Positions 6,402 to 12,872 of a stretch of DNA of 12,872 nt are shown one piece after another. Source of the DNA: an uncultured Oscillibacter sp. (GTDB taxonomy: Bacteria > Bacillota > Clostridia > Oscillospirales > Oscillospiraceae); NCBI GenBank assembly GCA_937884915.1, contig CALAAN010000039.1, positions 1 through 12,872 of the forward strand, in the 5' to 3' direction. Made by a program: the position numbers and the translations under genes. How positions within the stretch are numbered: position 1 is the first letter of the stretch; every line of letters starts with the position of its first letter. The notes beneath the pieces were generated by a model. That model was not told the DNA's origin and ran no database searches. It worked only from the letters and a program-made list of their open reading frames with translations.

Positions 6402-7004
6402 ATGTTCTGGGACAACGTCGCGGGGGTCTATGATCTCTTCGCCGACATCTTCAATAAAAAGGCACACAAGGCGCTCATCGCCGCCGTCAGCTCGCGCATC
6501 GGGCCGGATGACGCGGTGCTCGAATGCGCCTGCGGCACGGGGCTGCTCACCGGCGCCATCGCTGGGCGCTGCCGGACGCTTCTCGCGACGGACTTTTCCG
6601 CCAACATGCTCAAGCGTGCGAAGAAGAAATACGGCGCGCTGCCGAACGTCACGTTCCGTCAGGCCGACATTCTGCATTTAGGCGAGCCGGATGGGCAGTT
6701 CGACACGGTCGTCGCCGCGAACGTCATCCATCTGCTCGACGAGCCGTACAAGGCCCTTGCCGAGCTCGACCGCGTCTGCCGCAGCGGCGGCACGATCATC
6801 GTCCCCACCTATATGAACCGCAGCGAGCAGGGCAGGACGAGCGGCTTTGCCTCGACCGTCGGCAAGGCGGGCGCGGACTTCAAGCGCCAGTTCACGTTCG
6901 ACACGTATAAGAAGTTCATCGCCGCGGCGGGCTATGAGAACGTCGACTACGCCTACTGCCCCGGCCGCGTGCCATGTGCCGTCGCCGTCATCCACAAACC
7001 GTAA
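6402..7004 (+). CDS. Class I SAM-dependent methyltransferase
   Basis: This 200-residue protein has a Rossmann-fold methyltransferase pattern of the Methyltransf_11/UbiE-like type: motif I VLECACGTGLLT (39-50), the acidic end of strand 2 in LLATDFSANMLKRA (D64), QADILHL (D89), and motif IV-like FDTVVAANVIHLLDE followed by ALAELDRVCRSGGTIIVPTY. The substrate cannot be told; small-molecule, lipid or quinone methylation are all possible. ATG at 6396 is only three bases from AGAGG (6388-6392), whereas ATG at 6402 is nine bases away and gives the typical MFWDNVAGVYDLFA start, so 6402 is chosen. The gene is monocistronic, divergent from atpE2, and ends at a strong terminator. Confidence 0.88.
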   Translation: MFWDNVAGVYDLFADIFNKKAHKALIAAVSSRIGPDDAVLECACGTGLLTGAIAGRCRTLLATDFSANMLKRAKKKYGALPNVTFRQADILHLGEPDGQFDTVVAANVIHLLDEPYKALAELDRVCRSGGTIIVPTYMNRSEQGRTSGFASTVGKAGADFKRQFTFDTYKKFIAAAGYENVDYAYCPGRVPCAVAVIHKP

Positions 7005-7019
7005 ATAACAAGAAAAAAG

Positions 7020-7050
7020 GCTCCGCAGAGTATTCTGCGGAGTCTTTTTT
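7020..7050. terminator. Bidirectional intrinsic terminator between convergent genes
   Basis: CTCCGCAGA (7021-7029) and TCTGCGGAG (7034-7042) form a perfect nine-pair stem with a GTAT loop. TCTTTTTT follows on the plus strand, and the upstream AAAAAAGG gives a T tract on the minus strand. It terminates the methyltransferase (stop at 7004) and the helicase loader (stop at 7062) from opposite sides. Confidence 0.93.
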
Positions 7051-7061
7051 ACATTTTGTAT

Positions 7062-8051
7062 TCACTTTCTCTTCTGCCGGCGGATGTCCTCGCCGAAAAA
7101 GGGCAGCATCTGATATTCGCCCTGCAAGCGCGAGAGCACCGGCGCGCCGTAGCGCCGCCCTATCTCATCGGGGCTCAGGTTCGTGGAGATGACGGTCTTT
7201 TTCCCCGTGATGAGGCGCGTGTTGACGATCTGATACATCGCGCTGTGGACAAAGCTCGTCATCAGCTCGGTGCCGAGGTCATCCAGAATCAGCAGGTCGC
7301 AGCCCAGCGCGCGGCTCACGGCGGTGTCGGCGTTCTCGCCGTCATCGCGGCCGAATTTCTGCGCTTCAAAGCGGGCGAAGATGTGCCCCGCCGTGTCGTA
7401 GACCACGCTGTGGCCGCTCGCGCTCACAACGCGCGCGATGGACGCGGAGAGGAACGTTTTCCCCAGCCCCGTCCCGCCGGTCAGCAGCAGATTGCCGCTT
7501 TTGGGTGAAAACTCGTGCGCGTAGTCCTGACAGATGTCGTACACACGCTCCATGTTCGTCCGCGGCGACACACCGAGATCTTCATCCGGCACGGACGAAT
7601 AGTAGTCGAAGTTGAAATTTTCAAAGCACTGCGAGCCGAGGTCTAAAAGACCCGAGAGCTCCTTGTTCTGCTCCTTGGCGTAATAGCCCCGCAGGCACGA
7701 GCAGACCTCGCTGCCGATAAAGCCCGTGTCGTTGCAGCGCGAGCACTTGGGCTTTTCCTCCAAATAATCGCTCGGCAGACCCATACGCGTCAGGAGAAGG
7801 CGCTTTTCCTGCTGCAAGTTGAGATTCTCCTCCCGCAGCGCCTCAATGGCCGGACGCGGGTCCGCGCCACGGCGCAGACCGGAGGCGATGATCTTCGCCA
7901 TCGTGTGCGACAGCTCGCGGTCGATCTCCTCGATGCGCGGGCACTTGGTGTACACCGCGCGCTCGCGCGCGCGGAAATTCTCTGCGCGGCGCTGTTTGTC
8001 CTCATCGAAGCGCGCCAGCGCCTGACGCATCAGCCGCCCGTCATAAGACAT
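7062..8051 (-). CDS. dnaI: Primosomal helicase loader, DnaI/DnaC type AAA+ ATPase
   Basis: This protein loads the replicative helicase onto DNA during initiation and restart. The 329-residue protein has an N-terminal helical region, a zinc-binding-like CSRC...CSC cluster (C103, C106, C117, C119), then the AAA+ module: Walker A GGTGLGKT at 192-199, Walker B LLILDD at 253-258, sensor-like STN at 289-291, and SRL at 307-309 with the likely Arg finger. The order matches Bacillus DnaI, where the N-terminal zinc domain contacts the helicase. In many Clostridia the same protein is annotated DnaC or IstB-like; no transposase is next to it, so an IstB role is unlikely. It starts 18 bases after the DnaD-like gene, so the two are probably co-transcribed. 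ATG at 8051 follows GGAGAAGG closely; M8 is a less likely start. Confidence 0.92.
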   Translation of the reverse strand: MSYDGRLMRQALARFDEDKQRRAENFRARERAVYTKCPRIEEIDRELSHTMAKIIASGLRRGADPRPAIEALREENLNLQQEKRLLLTRMGLPSDYLEEKPKCSRCNDTGFIGSEVCSCLRGYYAKEQNKELSGLLDLGSQCFENFNFDYYSSVPDEDLGVSPRTNMERVYDICQDYAHEFSPKSGNLLLTGGTGLGKTFLSASIARVVSASGHSVVYDTAGHIFARFEAQKFGRDDGENADTAVSRALGCDLLILDDLGTELMTSFVHSAMYQIVNTRLITGKKTVISTNLSPDEIGRRYGAPVLSRLQGEYQMLPFFGEDIRRQKRK

Positions 8052-8069
8052 CCTTCTCCCCCGCTTTCG

Positions 8070-8996
8070 TTACTGATTCAAATATTCCTTCATCCAGGCG
8101 TTGCCGCCGTCGGTGGTGTTCTTCTTGGGCTTGCTCTGCTCCTTGGCGTTCTCAGCCTTCACTTCGGCGAGCGTGTGCAGGCCCTTTTCGTGCCAGCGCT
8201 TCAAAATGCCGTTGCAGTACGGCCAGCGGAACTCGTGGCAGTGCAGGATCGTCCGGTCGTAGGCCTCGCTGACCGTATCGGCGGGAAAGCCCATCTCCGC
8301 CCACGCGGAGAGGTACTTCTCCTCGCTCGGCGCGCTCGCGCGGCCCTGCATTTGCAGCGCCGCCATGTACTCAGGGTATCTGCCGCGCAGGACCTGCTCG
8401 CGCTTCATGTACTCGTTGGCCTTTTCGATGGAAAAGAGCTCTTTGCGCGCCCAGACGTAGCCCTCTTTTTCGATCTCGCGCATGTTGGGCAGCCGCCCCT
8501 CGCCGAACTGCTGCTCCTTTTTCGCGATGCAGTAGTTGACGAGCGTGTAGACCACGTCCGCGGGCAGGCCGAGGTTTTCGTATAGCCCTAACAGCTTTTT
8601 GACCGACGGGGTCGAGAGCGGGCCGAGCTTGTGCTCCACCTCGCGCAGAAGGCAGGCGAAGCGCCCGTCACCCTCCAATTTGCGCGCGATGTCCTCGCGC
8701 GTGTACTCGGGCGGCTCGCTGAGCTGCTGGGGCGGCGGAAGGGGCGCTTCCTCTTTCTTTTCTGGCGCGCCGACGAGCTTCATCTCGTAGAGCGCCTGCT
8801 CCGCCGCGCGAAGCCTCGTTTCGTCCCACTTGAGCTCGCGCGCGAGCTTGCCGGAATCCGCCGCGCCGCGCGCATGCAGGATGGCGAGGTACAGCAGCGC
8901 CGCGTCGCCATTGCCGAGCGCGATGAGCCGCTTGACCGTCGCCGACGAGAGCGTGATGTTCTCCTCGGTGCTCAAATGCAGCACATAGCCAGCCAT
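8070..8996 (-). CDS. DnaD domain protein (primosome component)
   Basis: This is a 308-residue protein of the DnaD/DnaB (Bacillus nomenclature) family, which remodels DNA and helps recruit the helicase and its loader. An N-terminal winged-helix-like region (about 15-75, KRLIALGNGDAALLYLAILH) is followed by a Pro/Glu-rich linker. Two DnaB_2-type helical repeats come next: about 97-195 (KKLLGLYENLGLPADVVYTL) and about 215-285 (YLSAWAEMGFPADTVSEAY, then the signature YCNGILKRWHEKGL). The tail is charged. AAAGGAGGCGGGGAAC stands directly before ATG at 8996. It is the first gene of a two-gene unit with the helicase loader, divergent from zapA. Two DnaB_2 repeats are common in clostridial members of this family. 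Confidence 0.9.
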   Translation of the reverse strand: MAGYVLHLSTEENITLSSATVKRLIALGNGDAALLYLAILHARGAADSGKLARELKWDETRLRAAEQALYEMKLVGAPEKKEEAPLPPPQQLSEPPEYTREDIARKLEGDGRFACLLREVEHKLGPLSTPSVKKLLGLYENLGLPADVVYTLVNYCIAKKEQQFGEGRLPNMREIEKEGYVWARKELFSIEKANEYMKREQVLRGRYPEYMAALQMQGRASAPSEEKYLSAWAEMGFPADTVSEAYDRTILHCHEFRWPYCNGILKRWHEKGLHTLAEVKAENAKEQSKPKKNTTDGGNAWMKEYLNQ

Positions 8997-9032
8997 GTTC
9001 CCCGCCTCCTTTCGCGCATTTTCGATTCCATT

Positions 9033-9061
9033 ATTCTACATGAAATTTTCCCGTTCGTAAA
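9033..9061 (-). promoter_or_regulatory. Predicted promoter of the dnaD-dnaI pair
   Basis: On the minus strand TAGAAT (9033-9038) lies 17 bases downstream of TTTACG (9056-9061), in an AT-rich stretch between divergent genes. The leader would be about 30 bases. The -35 match is moderate. Confidence 0.5.
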
Positions 9062-9083
9062 CATGAAATTTTTTGCTTCCCCC

Positions 9084-9112
9084 TTTTCACATTTTCACTC
9101 TCGTGTTATACT
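9084..9112 (+). promoter_or_regulatory. Predicted promoter of the zapA unit
   Basis: TATACT (9107-9112) is preceded by TGT, giving an extended -10. TTTTCA (9084-9089) stands 17 bases upstream. The expected start is near 9119, giving a leader of about 60 bases to zapA. It is placed back to back with the DnaD promoter. Confidence 0.6.
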
Positions 9113-9181
9113 GTTAAGGATTATATGGGTGGAATTTGCCCTTTTTTGTGCAACGCCGAAATAGAAAGGAGCACACAAATC

Positions 9182-9499
9182 ATGGAAAACCGCATCACGA
9201 TCTCCATCTGCGACGAGGAATACACCTTTGTCGCCGAGGAAGCCCCCTCTTATATGCAGAAGGTCGGCTCCTACGTCAACGACAAAATGAGCGAGCTGCT
9301 CGACTCTGCCAAGGTCGGCCGCACGGACGCCGCCGTGCTGACCGCCGTGAACATCACCGACGAGCTCTTCAAAGAGCGCGAGGCCGGCGACGCGCTGCGC
9401 CGCCAGCTCAAGCAGTACCTCGACGAGGCCAGTCAGGCCAAGAACGAGGTCAGTGAGCTCAAGCGCGAGATCTTCAAGCTCCAGCAGCAGAAAAAGTAA
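9182..9499 (+). CDS. zapA: Cell division protein ZapA
   Basis: ZapA binds and bundles FtsZ filaments at the division site. The 105-residue protein has the ZapA pattern: MENRITISICDEEYTFVAEE (short beta strands), PSYMQKVGSYVNDKMSELLD, DAAVLTAVNITDELFKE, then a C-terminal coiled coil (about 62-105) that mediates dimerisation. The size is normal. An in-frame ATG at 9125 would add 19 residues (with Cys and Pro) that do not fit the family, and AAAGGAG (9165-9171) stands ten bases before ATG at 9182, which fixes the start. The U32 gene follows after three bases, so the two are one unit. Confidence 0.93.
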   Translation: MENRITISICDEEYTFVAEEAPSYMQKVGSYVNDKMSELLDSAKVGRTDAAVLTAVNITDELFKEREAGDALRRQLKQYLDEASQAKNEVSELKREIFKLQQQKK

Positions 9500-9502
9500 G
9501 CC

Positions 9503-11623
9503 TTGACGACAGAGCTGTTAGCGCCCGCGGGCGGGCAGGAGGCGCTCATCGCCGCCGTGCAGAGCGGCGCGGACGCCGTGTATATGGGCTTTGGCGCGTT
9601 CAACGCGCGCCGCAGCGCGAGGAACTTCTCTAACGAGGAATTCCGCGCGGCGGTCTCTTATTGCCATCTGCGCGGCGTGAAGGTCTATCTGACGCTCAAC
9701 ACCCTCGTCACCGACCGCGAGCTTCCCGCGCTTGCAAAAGAGGCTCTCACCGCGTCAGAATGCGGCGTGGACGCGATCCTGGTGCAGGACTGGGGCGTTC
9801 TGTCGACGCTCCAGAAGCTCATCCCCGATGTGCCGCTGCACGCCTCGACGCAGATGAGCCTGCACACGCTCTCGGGCGTTCGGGAAGCAGCCAGACTCGG
9901 TATGACGCGCGCGGTGCTCGCGCGCGAGCTTTCGCGTGAGGAGATCGCCGAGATCTGTGCGAGCAGCCCCATTGAGATCGAAACGTTCGTTCACGGCGCA
10001 CTGTGCATGTGCTACAGCGGCCAGTGCGAGATGTCCGCCGTCATCGGGCGGCGCAGCGGCAACCGCGGCGCGTGCGCCCAGCCCTGCCGTCTGCCCTACG
10101 GCTTTTCCGGCAAGGCCGACGGCCATCCGCTGAGCCTGAAGGACGCGAACCTCGCGCCCTTCGTGCCGGAAATGATGGATTTAGGCGTCGCGTGCCTCAA
10201 GATCGAAGGCCGCATGAAGCGGCCGGAGTACGTCGCCGCCGTGACGGAGATCTACGCACGTCTCCTGCGCGAGCATCGCGCGCCGACAAAGGATGAGCAG
10301 AAAAAGCTCGCCCTCGCCTTCTCGCGCGACGGCTTTACCGAGGGGTACTATCGCGGCACGCGCGGGCGCGAGATGTTCGGCACGCGGCCCGAAAACGCAA
10401 GATGGCCCGAGGACTGGTTCAGCGAGGTCCGCGCGCGCTATGAAAAGGAAAATTTGCGGCTCGTGCCGCTCACATTGGAGTGTACCGTCCGCGCAGAGCA
10501 ACCGATGACCCTGACGGCGGAGGACGCAGACGGCCATCGTGTGACCGTCACCGGCGCAATTCCCGAGGCGGCGCGCAGCCGCGCTATCGCCGCGGAAGAG
10601 GTCGAAAGCCGCCTGCGCAAAACCGGCGGCACGGCGTTTTCGGCGGCGCAGTGCAGCGTCGCACTCGACGGCGGCCTCGCCGTCAGCGCGGGCGCGCTCA
10701 ACGCCCTGCGCCGTGAGGCGCTCGCACAGATGGAAGCGCAGCGCACCGCCGTGCCGGAACGCCGTGTATTCGACTTTGTCCCGCCAACGACGGTCAAAAA
10801 CAGCGCGGACAAGCCGCTTTTGACCGTCTCCATCCACAAGGCGGAGCAGCTGAGCGAAGAGCTTGTCGCTCTCGCTCCCGTGCGGGTGTATGTCCCTGTC
10901 GAACTGCTGCCGCAGCTCGACCTTTCGCCGTATTTCGGCAGAACGGAATTTTTTGCCGTCCTGCCGCGCGTCTACCGCACGCAGGACGAAGATATGCTGC
11001 GTGCGCTGCTCGAGGCCGCCGCCAAAAAGGGCGTCACGGGCGTGTCGATCGGCAACCTCGGCCACCTGCCGCTCGCGCGCGGACTTGATTGCAAGCTGCA
11101 CGGCGGCTGGCCGCTAAACCTCTACAACTCCGCCGCGCTCGCTTTCTGGAAAGAACAGGGGCTTTCCAGCGCCTGCGTCTCGTTTGAGCTGCGCGACGCG
11201 CAGATTCGCGACCTCAGCAAGTGTCTTCCGTGCGAGGCCATCGTCTATGGCCGCCTTCCCCTGATGGTCACGGAAAACTGCCTGAATGCGAACGCGTTCG
11301 GCTGTCGATACTTTACCGAGCGTCCCGCGTCCGTTCCCTGCGACGGCGCGTGCGCAAGCGACCCCGAGCTCACCGACCGGCGCGGCGAGCACTTCCCTGT
11401 GCTACGCGCGTGGGGCTGCCGCAGCGAGATCGAGAACGGAAAGATTCTCTATCTCGCGGACAAGGCAAAGGACTGGCAGTCGCTCGGGCTACGCTTTGCC
11501 TGTCTCCGCTTCACGACTGAGAGCGCCTCTGAGTGCGTCCGCATGCTGCGCGCGTATCAGGGCGAAACGGCTGAAGCGCCGGAGAACACCACCCGCGGTC
11601 TCTTCTACCGCGGCGCAGAATGA
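9503..11623 (+). CDS. U32 family protein (RlhA-type RNA hydroxylase candidate)
   Basis: This 706-residue protein starts with TTG, three bases after the zapA stop. It opens TELLAPAGGQEALIAAVQSGADAVYMG and contains the U32 signature FVHGALCMCYSGQCEMS with SGNRGACAQPCRLPY. Cys168, 175, 191 and 231 stand where UbiU/UbiV-type U32 proteins bind a 4Fe-4S cluster. A middle part (about 340-430) resembles DUF3656, and a C-terminal half (GRLPLMVTENCLN, LTDRRGEHFPV) completes the long form. The long form with DUF3656 includes E. coli RlhA (23S rRNA C2501 hydroxylation); shorter relatives hydroxylate tRNA U34 (TrhP). The old name 'peptidase/collagenase' is less likely to describe its job. RNA hydroxylation is inference. 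TTG has no clear ribosome site, so it probably depends on coupling to zapA. Confidence 0.88.
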   Translation: MTTELLAPAGGQEALIAAVQSGADAVYMGFGAFNARRSARNFSNEEFRAAVSYCHLRGVKVYLTLNTLVTDRELPALAKEALTASECGVDAILVQDWGVLSTLQKLIPDVPLHASTQMSLHTLSGVREAARLGMTRAVLARELSREEIAEICASSPIEIETFVHGALCMCYSGQCEMSAVIGRRSGNRGACAQPCRLPYGFSGKADGHPLSLKDANLAPFVPEMMDLGVACLKIEGRMKRPEYVAAVTEIYARLLREHRAPTKDEQKKLALAFSRDGFTEGYYRGTRGREMFGTRPENARWPEDWFSEVRARYEKENLRLVPLTLECTVRAEQPMTLTAEDADGHRVTVTGAIPEAARSRAIAAEEVESRLRKTGGTAFSAAQCSVALDGGLAVSAGALNALRREALAQMEAQRTAVPERRVFDFVPPTTVKNSADKPLLTVSIHKAEQLSEELVALAPVRVYVPVELLPQLDLSPYFGRTEFFAVLPRVYRTQDEDMLRALLEAAAKKGVTGVSIGNLGHLPLARGLDCKLHGGWPLNLYNSAALAFWKEQGLSSACVSFELRDAQIRDLSKCLPCEAIVYGRLPLMVTENCLNANAFGCRYFTERPASVPCDGACASDPELTDRRGEHFPVLRAWGCRSEIENGKILYLADKAKDWQSLGLRFACLRFTTESASECVRMLRAYQGETAEAPENTTRGLFYRGAE

Positions 11624-11684
11624 ATCCAATTTGTAATAATTTTTATTGATTCTACATTTTATCATCAATTTGTGAGGCAATATC

Positions 11685-12249
11685 ATGACAATCGTTTTGG
11701 CATCCCAGTCCCCGCGCCGTCAGGAGCTTTTACAGCGCATCGGCGTGGAGGACTTCAAAACACTCTCGCTCGACATCGACCCCCGCCGGTCTCTCTCCCG
11801 AGGACACGGTGCGCTACATCGCAAAGAAGAAGTGCGACGCGGCCGCCGCGCTCTGCGCGCCCAATGATCTCATCATCACGGCGGACACGATGGTCTTTTT
11901 AGACAACGACCGCCTCGGCAAGCCGCACGACGAGGACGACGCGTTCCGCATGCTGCGCGAGCTCGCCGGCCGCGGCCACACGGTCTGCACCGGCGTGAGC
12001 GTCCGCCGCGGGGAGACGAGCGAGCTTTTCGCCGTGTCCACGCGCGTCTTCTTCCGTCCGGCGACGGACGACGAGATCCGCGCCTACATCAAAACCGGCG
12101 AGCCGATGGACAAGGCCGGCGCTTACGGCGTGCAGAGCCGCGGCGCGCTCTTTGTCGAGCGCATCGACGGCGACTTTTTCAACGTCATGGGCCTTCCCGT
12201 CGAGCAGCTCGGTCTCGTGTTCGCGCGCTTTGGCATCAAGCTCCTGTAA
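11685..12249 (+). pseudogene. maf: Maf/YhdE-type nucleotide pyrophosphatase, frameshifted
   Basis: The family hydrolyses non-canonical nucleoside triphosphates (dTTP/UTP type) in the cytoplasm. The first 26 codons read MTIVLASQSPRRQELLQRIG and on to SLDID. The reading frame then breaks at a run of five C (around 11779-11786), and the rest continues one base later as PAGLSPEDTVRYIAKKKC, ADTMV, GKP, EPMDKAGAYGVQSRGALFVE and DGDFFNVMGLP to the stop at 12247. The unbroken frame runs into a stop at 11865-11867. Joined across the break the product is about 187 residues, close to B. subtilis Maf (189). The rest is well conserved, so it may be a recent mutation, an assembly error, or unlikely recoding. 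An extra C or a short deletion (relatives have about three more residues before PAGLSP) would both explain it. It sits directly upstream of mreC, as maf often does. GAGG stands seven bases before ATG. Confidence 0.87.
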
Positions 12250-12285
12250 CCTCTCCCCTGCCCTACTACGAAAGGAGGGTAAGCC

Positions 12286-12872
12286 TTGAAAGAATTTTTC
12301 CGCCGCCACGGGCTGCGCATTTTAGCCGTTGCCGCGGCGGTCGCCGTGGCACTGAGCCTTTTGACCTACTTTTCCTCCACGTCCTCGGTGCTGGAAAACA
12401 TTGCGGGCGTGCTGACGTACCCGTTCCGCGCCGCCGCCACCGCCGTGAGCGACTGGACGGCCGACAAGCGCCAGTATTACGAGGACACGACCGCGCTCAA
12501 GGAGGAAAACGCGGCGCTCAAAAAAGAGGTCGCGGACCTTCGCGCCCAGCAGCGTCAGGCGCAGGCCGACAGCGAGGAAAATAAGCTCCTGCGCGAGCTT
12601 TTGAAGCTCCAGGAGCAGCGGCGCGACTTCACGTTCGTCTCCACCGCCGTCCTCGCCCACAGCGAGAGCAACTGGACCTCGTCGCTCTCTCTCAACCACG
12701 GCACCGATCAGGACATCGCCGTGGGCGACTGCGTCATCAGCGCCGAGGGCTATCTCGTCGGCGTCATCTCCGAGGTCGGCCTCAACTGGTCGACGGTGCT
12801 GACCGTCATCGACACGGACACCGAGCTCGGCGCGCGCATCTTCCGCACCGGCGAGGTCGCCGTGGCGGAGGG
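12286..12872 (+). CDS. mreC: Rod shape-determining protein MreC (3' end outside window)
   Basis: This membrane-anchored protein organises the cell-wall elongation complex with MreB, MreD, RodA and PBP2. From TTG at 12286 the 195 visible residues show a basic start (KEFFRRHGLR), one membrane segment at about 11-29 (ILAVAAAVAVALSLLTYF), the YPFRAAATAV segment common in MreC, a coiled coil at about 62-112 (LKEENAALKKEVADL, ENKLLRELLKL), and the beginning of the beta-rich domain (AVLAHSESNWTSSLSLNHG, GYLVGVISEVGLNWSTVLTV). AAAGGAGGG (12271-12279) lies six bases before the TTG and fixes the start. It follows maf by 36 bases; mreD and mreB-type neighbours would be expected, but only the flank beyond the window can show them. 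Confidence 0.94.
   Translation, partial: MKEFFRRHGLRILAVAAAVAVALSLLTYFSSTSSVLENIAGVLTYPFRAAATAVSDWTADKRQYYEDTTALKEENAALKKEVADLRAQQRQAQADSEENKLLRELLKLQEQRRDFTFVSTAVLAHSESNWTSSLSLNHGTDQDIAVGDCVISAEGYLVGVISEVGLNWSTVLTVIDTDTELGARIFRTGEVAVAE

Noticed and set aside
7062..8051. IstB-type transposition helper as an alternative for the helicase loader
   Set aside because: There is no IstA transposase, no terminal repeats, and the zinc-cluster N-terminus and DnaD-like neighbour fit a primosome loader.
9113..9181. Possible 6S-like or other small RNA next to zapA
   Set aside because: 6S RNA is found near zapA in some proteobacteria, but only about 70 bases are free here and no long hairpin with a central bubble is visible.
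10181..11101. A 306-codon minus-strand open frame opposite the U32 gene
   Set aside because: It is antisense to a well-supported gene with an Arg- and Ala-rich composition typical of shadow frames, and has no ribosome site or family resemblance.
11641..11669. Small inverted repeat ATTGAT/ATCAAT between the U32 gene and maf
   Set aside because: Only six pairs with a 13-base loop in AT-rich sequence and no T tract, so it is not a convincing terminator or operator.
12279..12289. GTAAGCCTTGA occurs at both TTG starts (9496-9506 and 12279-12289)
   Set aside because: An 11-base match at two places in one strand is within chance for a 12.9-kb window, and in one case it overlaps a stop codon while in the other it does not.

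Overview
The window looks like part of the chromosome of a GC-rich member of the Bacillota, class Clostridia, probably an Oscillospirales-type anaerobe. The reasons are the DnaD/DnaI primosome pair, ZapA, a long U32 protein with a DUF3656-like middle, maf next to mreC, strong AAAGGAGG ribosome sites, and GTG and TTG starts. I infer this placement from gene content and base composition, not from a database match.

The left half (1-6189, minus strand) is an F-type ATP synthase locus. In transcription order it holds atpE2 (a second c subunit), then atpB, atpE1, atpF, a fused atpH-atpA gene, atpG and atpD, which runs off the left edge. A promoter and hairpin terminator appear to make atpE2 its own unit, and another promoter precedes atpB. 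There is no separate atpH. The roughly 75-residue C-terminal domain of the delta subunit is joined to the front of a complete alpha subunit, and the delta N-terminal domain is absent from the cluster. Both c subunits carry cleavable-looking signal peptides, and subunit a starts with a signal-like helix ending in a lipobox-like LAGC.

The centre (6402-8996) holds a class I SAM-dependent methyltransferase on the plus strand. It converges, across a bidirectional terminator, on a minus-strand pair that encodes a DnaD-like protein and a DnaI/DnaC-type helicase loader, which act together in replication restart and initiation.

The right part (9084-12872, plus strand) starts at a promoter divergent from the DnaD promoter and runs zapA, a U32-family protein (RNA hydroxylase type), a frameshifted maf, and mreC, which runs off the right edge. 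These genes serve division, RNA modification and cell-shape functions. No tRNA, rRNA, CRISPR array, insertion sequence or phage gene was seen. No stretch over about 300 bases lacks a gene.
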